From CAZJBS01 sp964544475 (GTDB taxonomy: Bacteria > CLD3 > SB21), in contig CAZJBS010000004.1 of assembly GCA_964544475.1 (NCBI GenBank), positions 62,001-126,000 on the forward strand: a DNA stretch of 64,000 nt. Reading direction: 5' to 3'. Position 1 is the first letter of the stretch, and the number at the start of each line of letters is the position of its first letter. This document shows positions 60,223 to 64,000 of this stretch, in pieces. The notes below the pieces were generated by a model, which saw nothing but the letters and a program-made list of their open reading frames with translations, was not told where the DNA came from and ran no database searches. The position numbers were made by a program, and so were the translations under genes.

Positions 60223-61403
60223 TCCTACGCCTCACATCTCTGTTGTTATTTGCCGCCTCAGGCATGTTGCGCGCCCAGACAGGGGATCTTTCCTTTCTTC
60301 ATGATCATTTCGCGGACTTCTCCGGAGATACCGTCGTCGAAAGCATGGTGGTGGAGATGGTGAATGCCGAAAGGCTCAAGGTCGGTCTACCAATGATCAA
60401 AATGGATGCTCGCCTGCGTTCAGCCGCACGTCAGCATTCGTTTGAAATGCTGACCAGGGGTTATTTTTCCCATACCTCTCCCACACCTGCCTTGAAGGAA
60501 CCCATCGATCGCGTGTATCGAACCGGAACATCCGACGGCACAGTTGGGGAGAATATTGCTTATTACGCGTATGACACATCGGCCTCCGCCGTTGCGGAGA
60601 AATTCATGGATCTTTGGATGAACAGCCCTGGTCATCGGGCCAACATACTTCGTCCTGAATTCAACTACATCGGCGTTGGCGTCACATCGAGAGTCGACAG
60701 TCAAATTGTGGATACGCTTATAGGACGATCAAAAATTCGCCACGTGCGTCGTACGATTCATCACTATGCCACACAAAATTTTGTTTTTCGCTATTTGACA
60801 TTTCAAGAACTCCACGTGACGCAGCGTGACGTACCAATGTTGACAATCGACGTTGTGTTGCGCACCGATCGCAGCATCATGGCACGCCTGGGCCGCATGA
60901 CCGTAATTCGGGCGCCAGAGGCCTCCGGTGTCCGATTGAAACTATCTGCGCCAAGCGCTGACACGTTGACGCTGTCCCTGGCCTATCTTGAAAACGACTA
61001 CACCCAGGAATTTGTCCGATTTTTTCACGAGCCGATGACGAAAGACCGCCGGACACTGAGCGACATACTATCCACAACCCGAATTCGCGGATCGATCCGT
61101 GATTTTTCAGTTTTGCCGCTGAGGCAATACTTCATCCGGGCGGAGGGCATGCTGGAGAGGAGCGGGGAACAGGATCTCTTTCTGTATTTCAACAAGACCA
61201 TGTATTTTCAATATGTGACATCCAATGGCTTTTTCTCCATAAATGAGCCTTTGATGGGAGACGGATCGCTGCTAATCGAATGGGCCCTTGGCCATACGAT
61301 GGTGCGGCCGGTCACAAATCGTCTTCATATTGACCTGACGGCATTAAGGACAATGGGAAATCATGAAGGGGATGAAAAGAAGATTTTTCTTCAGGACTTC
61401 TGA
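60219..61403 (+). CDS. secreted CAP-domain (SCP/PR-1) protein
   Basis: 394 aa with signal peptide (MILRLTSLLLFAASGMLRAQ). CAP domain at ~42-170: MVNAERLKVGLPMIKMDARLRSAARQHSFEMLTRGYFSHTSP, GENIAYYAYD and WMNSPGHRANILRPEFNYIGVGV, keeping the His and Glu residues of the CAP cavity. Residues ~180-390 are a beta-rich region with no family name. Bacterial CAP proteins are secreted and of unknown activity. It follows ruvA by a 4-bp overlap and its end overlaps the convergent glycosyltransferase by 13 bp. Confidence 0.88.
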   Translation: MILRLTSLLLFAASGMLRAQTGDLSFLHDHFADFSGDTVVESMVVEMVNAERLKVGLPMIKMDARLRSAARQHSFEMLTRGYFSHTSPTPALKEPIDRVYRTGTSDGTVGENIAYYAYDTSASAVAEKFMDLWMNSPGHRANILRPEFNYIGVGVTSRVDSQIVDTLIGRSKIRHVRRTIHHYATQNFVFRYLTFQELHVTQRDVPMLTIDVVLRTDRSIMARLGRMTVIRAPEASGVRLKLSAPSADTLTLSLAYLENDYTQEFVRFFHEPMTKDRRTLSDILSTTRIRGSIRDFSVLPLRQYFIRAEGMLERSGEQDLFLYFNKTMYFQYVTSNGFFSINEPLMGDGSLLIEWALGHTMVRPVTNRLHIDLTALRTMGNHEGDEKKIFLQDF

Positions 61404-62140
61404 GATGACCGGACGTCTTTGTAGCCTTTGGTAAATGGCCGGTGGAAAACGATATCCCACAGGAAATTCATGACATACCGGCCCAGTACCCGCACCATGC
61501 CTTCAGAATAGAAACGTCGTGCCGATGTGAACACGTAGGCTTTGTGAAAAAACCGTACGGCGCCTTCTCGACTCATCCGACGACCGATCTGAGTGTCTTC
61601 ACTCCAAAATTCAAGTTTGGTATCAAATCCACCGATCTTTTCGAGCACGGATCGTCGTACAGCGAAGTTTCCGCCATAGAAGACACAACCTTTGTTCAAA
61701 ATTCGGTTTACAATGAGTTGGGTGATGGGCACAAGTGTCCAATGGTAGGTCCACATCACAAGTCGTCCAAACCAATTCCAATCGTGATATTTATATGGAC
61801 CGGATGAGGCGACAATCTTCGGCGACCGCGCATACGTGCTTTCAACAAACGTCAACAAATGGGCCGGGATCTTGGTGTCGGCATCGATGTAAATGAGAAT
61901 TTCACCGCTTGACGCGAGCCGGCCGCGCTCGCGAGCCTTGGTAAGCCCTTTTTCAAACTCGTCAATCACGAGTATCCCTTCAAACGATCTGGCTATTTCC
62001 GCTGTTCTATCCGTACTTGCGTTATTGACGACCAGCACCTCCAGCTCACCCGCAGGATGGTCGGCCTCAAGAATCGATTGCAGGCACAACGACAGAATAT
62101 GCTCCTCATTGTAAGCGGGTATGATAACACTGATGCGCAT
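61391..62140 (-). CDS. glycosyltransferase family 2
   Basis: 249 aa, single GT-A domain. ISVIIPAYNEEHILSLCLQSI, NNASTDRT, YIDADTKIP (DxD metal site) and FWSEDTQIGRRMSREG (ED-type acceptor motif) mark a family 2 enzyme. Helices near ~125-150 (LVMWTYHWTLVPITQLIV) may associate it with the membrane. The acceptor is unknown. It is a single gene on this strand, divergent from the STAS gene across 155 bp without another gene that I can see. Confidence 0.92.
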   Translation of the reverse strand: MRISVIIPAYNEEHILSLCLQSILEADHPAGELEVLVVNNASTDRTAEIARSFEGILVIDEFEKGLTKARERGRLASSGEILIYIDADTKIPAHLLTFVESTYARSPKIVASSGPYKYHDWNWFGRLVMWTYHWTLVPITQLIVNRILNKGCVFYGGNFAVRRSVLEKIGGFDTKLEFWSEDTQIGRRMSREGAVRFFHKAYVFTSARRFYSEGMVRVLGRYVMNFLWDIVFHRPFTKGYKDVRSSQKS

Positions 62141-62295
62141 AAAACCTTACAAATAAGACTTGAATCGAAATGAAGAGATTCGCAAATTGTCCAGCGGGAG
62201 AGAGCATCTGCCTTTCAAGATAAGAAACACTATTAAGAAAATACAACAACAAGATTATGGGTTTGTAATTCTCTTTTGAACCAAGGAGAGGAATC

Positions 62296-62640
62296 ATGGC
62301 TTACAAAGAAGAAGTTCATGGCGATGTGTACGTTTTGATGATCAAGGGCAAGTTGATGGGAGGGTCGGAAACCAGTGAGATCCATGATCGCATCCGGGAA
62401 TTGTCTCAAGTGGGCGTCAAGCGCATCGTCCTCGATCTGGGAGGAGTCAAATGGATGAACAGTTCCGGCCTGGGTGCGCTGATGTCCAGTCTGACAACCA
62501 TCAAGAATGTCGGCGGGGATCTCAAGCTTTCGTCTGTTGCAGACAAAGTAGAAAGCCTTTTGATGATTACACAATTGTTGAAGATTTTCAAAACATTCAG
62601 TTCTGTCGAGGACGCCGTCAAGAGTTTCCACGAAGCCTGA
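62296..62640 (+). CDS. STAS-domain anti-anti-sigma-factor-like protein
   Basis: 114 aa with AAGGAGAGG before ATG 62296. YVLMIKGKLMGGSETSEIHDRIRELSQVGVKRIVLDLGGVKWMNSSGLGALMSSLTTIKNVGGDLKL matches SpoIIAA/RsbV, with the phosphorylatable Ser in MNSSGLG. Such proteins release sigma factors from an anti-sigma kinase in a partner-switching cascade, but no anti-sigma kinase, sigma factor or phosphatase is nearby, so it may be a scaffold of another system. The deacetylase gene follows after 11 bp. Confidence 0.93.
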   Translation: MAYKEEVHGDVYVLMIKGKLMGGSETSEIHDRIRELSQVGVKRIVLDLGGVKWMNSSGLGALMSSLTTIKNVGGDLKLSSVADKVESLLMITQLLKIFKTFSSVEDAVKSFHEA

Positions 62641-62651
62641 TTTCGTCAGGT

Positions 62652-63596
62652 ATGGGAATTCAAACGGGATTCATATATGATCCGGTGTTTCTCGACCATC
62701 GCCCGACACAGCATCATCCTGAAAATCCAAATCGTCTTCAGGCCATTCTGAATGGGTTGGACGCTTCCAATCTGCGTCCCAGCCTCCCCACCTGGCCGAT
62801 TCCACAACTGGCAACAGACTGGTTGTCCAAAACTCACACGCCGGAGCACATCCGGCGCATGATGGACACCAAAAACAGATCCTGCGATTTCCTGGACGCC
62901 GATACGTACGTGAATAACCGTTCGTATGATGTCGCTTTGCGTGCCGTGGACGGGGTTCTCAGCGCTGTCGATGCGGTTATGGAGGGCTCTGTGAGCAACG
63001 TTTTTTGTGCCGTCCGTCCGCCCGGCCATCACGCGGAGTCGGACCGGGCCATGGGATTTTGTCTTTTCAACAATGTGGCGGTGGGGACCAAATACGGCCT
63101 CGAGCGACATGGATTGCGAAAGATTGCCATTATTGATTGGGATGTCCATCATGGCAACGGGACTCAGGAAATATTCTATGCCGATGCCTCCGTTCTCTAT
63201 TTCAGCATTCATCAGTCGCCATTGTACCCCGGGACCGGGTCGGCCGCTGAGACTGGCGTTGGGCCCGGACTTGGTTTAACCCTGAACGTACCCATGCCGG
63301 CGGGCGCCGATGACAACGATTACGTTCGAGTCTTCGAACAATCGCTTGCCGACGCCGTACAGGATTTCAAACCGGAACTTATCATGATATCTGCCGGTTT
63401 TGATGCTCACACAAAAGATCCGCTGGCCAGCATGAAGCTGACTTCAGAGGGCTTCGGTCGGCTTACGAAGCTCGTGATGCAGATGGCCGATGCGTTCGCC
63501 AATGGCCGCATCGTGTCAGTTCTCGAAGGGGGTTATCATCCGGAGGCCTTGAGTGATTCGGTGGTTTCCCACGTATCGGCTCTGCTTGGAAAGTAA
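62652..63596 (+). CDS. histone deacetylase family (AcuC/HdaH-like) hydrolase
   Basis: 314 aa from MGIQTGFIYDPVFLDHRP (ATG 62652). RPPGHHAESDRAMGFCLFNNVAVG is the His-His catalytic motif, DWDVHHGNGTQEIFY carries the zinc Asp/His ligands, and SAGFDAHTKDPLA and EGGYHPEAL complete the zinc site and Tyr. The family includes acetoin-utilisation protein AcuC and polyamine or lysine deacetylases; the substrate is unknown. It sits between a STAS gene and a DUF5683 gene, and shares no clear pathway with either. Confidence 0.94.
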   Translation: MGIQTGFIYDPVFLDHRPTQHHPENPNRLQAILNGLDASNLRPSLPTWPIPQLATDWLSKTHTPEHIRRMMDTKNRSCDFLDADTYVNNRSYDVALRAVDGVLSAVDAVMEGSVSNVFCAVRPPGHHAESDRAMGFCLFNNVAVGTKYGLERHGLRKIAIIDWDVHHGNGTQEIFYADASVLYFSIHQSPLYPGTGSAAETGVGPGLGLTLNVPMPAGADDNDYVRVFEQSLADAVQDFKPELIMISAGFDAHTKDPLASMKLTSEGFGRLTKLVMQMADAFANGRIVSVLEGGYHPEALSDSVVSHVSALLGK

Positions 63597-63597
63597 C

Positions 63598-64000
63598 GTG
63601 ACGACGCCGAATACCGCGTTCCGTGTGTTGCTTTTACACTGTTTTATTGTCATATTCGGCATGGTCTCCGGGACAGTTGGAGCCCAGGATCGCACCCGAA
63701 GTGACTCGGCTTACTCCGGTAAAGCCGACAGCCTGCCGCCGGTATGGTTGCCCGAATTTCGAACCGGTGAGATTTCGGGCGATGGGCAAGGAAGAGTATT
63801 CGCCACGGACACAATGGTCAAGTCCCCGTGGGGCGCCGTGGCGAGGTCATTGGTTATTCCCGGATGGGGACAATGGTACAACGACAAGAAATGGAAAGCC
63901 CCGCTGTATCTCGTATCTGACGGAATCATGATCGGTATCTACATGCAACGAAACAAACGTGTTGACGAATTGGAAAAGCAACGGGCCATGATTGACCGCC
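63598..64000 (+). CDS. DUF5683 family membrane protein (5' part only)
   Basis: The frame opens at GTG 63598, 1 bp after the deacetylase stop, and remains open to the window edge, so the C-terminus is missing. A hydrophobic signal segment (LLLHCFIVIFGMVSGTVGAQ) is followed by WGAVARSLVIPGWGQWYNDKKWKAPLYLVSDGIMIGIYMQRNKR, the DUF5683 pattern (PGxGQxYN-KKWKxP). This family is common in Bacteroidota and its role is unknown. The start choice is uncertain; a later ATG at 63661 would cut the signal segment. Confidence 0.75.
   Translation, partial: MTTPNTAFRVLLLHCFIVIFGMVSGTVGAQDRTRSDSAYSGKADSLPPVWLPEFRTGEISGDGQGRVFATDTMVKSPWGAVARSLVIPGWGQWYNDKKWKAPLYLVSDGIMIGIYMQRNKRVDELEKQRAMIDR

Overview
The window looks like a piece of chromosome from a free-living member of the Bacteroidota/Chlorobiota/Calditrichota assemblage (FCB group). 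Three long secreted proteins end in a type IX secretion (T9SS type A) sorting domain with the NYPNPFNP...LGQEV...GIYFYRL...KM pattern. There is also a DUF4292 lipoprotein, a DUF5683 protein at the right edge, and several promoters of TTG-N19/20-TAnnTTTG form. Many genes carry good Shine-Dalgarno sequences (AGGAGG, GGAGGT), which is unusual for class Bacteroidia and argues for a deeper FCB lineage such as Ignavibacteria or Calditrichia. This placement is inference. I found no rRNA, tRNA, CRISPR array, transposase or phage gene, so the window is ordinary chromosome with some unusual accessory genes.

Layout. 1-3 kb: the end of a probable kynurenine/2-aminomuconate catabolic operon (SDR and aminomuconate-semialdehyde-type dehydrogenase) with a SUFU-family gene between them. 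3-13 kb: an alpha/beta hydrolase, a membrane protein, then three T9SS cargo genes on the minus strand: an arylsulfotransferase-like protein, a 1298-aa choice-of-anchor-D protein, and a CotH/lamin-tail protein. The last two share a ~270-residue domain present three times in total. 13-22 kb: oligopeptidase B, bacteriohemerythrin, thioredoxin-like protein, pirin, a diheme cytochrome c, a VOC protein with a histone-H1-like lysine tail, a DUF1028 protein and a secreted protein of six exact 37-residue repeats. 22-27.5 kb: a signalling and microcompartment block. An NtrB/NtrC-type pair runs leftwards; two BMC shell genes and a HAMP-PAS histidine kinase run rightwards. 27.5-36 kb: ABC exporter, M16-like protein, LytR_C protein, small outer-membrane protein, incomplete peptide ABC importer, CdsA, Trm112, zinc-ribbon protein and L33, all on the minus strand.

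36-46.8 kb: TPR lipoprotein, DUF4292 lipoprotein, glycosyltransferase, SmpB, CBS protein, DUF309 protein, then a PAS histidine kinase and PriA on the minus strand, and a 653-aa protein of unknown family. 46.8-50.6 kb: an iron-type operon (porin, imelysin, DUF1111 diheme protein) headed by two matching Fur-like palindromes. 51-64 kb: rpsU, an intracellular subtilase fused to a glycogen-binding-like module and overlapping an isoaspartyl-methyltransferase-like gene, then uppP, yjbQ, gamma carbonic anhydrase, an Na+/H+ antiporter-like protein, two paralogous zinc-ribbon membrane proteins, radC, ruvA, a CAP-domain protein, a glycosyltransferase, a STAS protein, an HDAC-family deacetylase and the start of a DUF5683 gene.

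The strongest candidate for something undescribed is at 25.2-27.5 kb. The second BMC gene ends just after a run of ten A residues. A -1 shift at that run opens about 78 further codons that have no start codon of their own and encode a lysine-rich linker plus a SAP/Rho_N-like helical module. This may be a slippage-produced long form of a shell protein, co-transcribed with a sensor kinase. It could equally be a homopolymer sequencing error.
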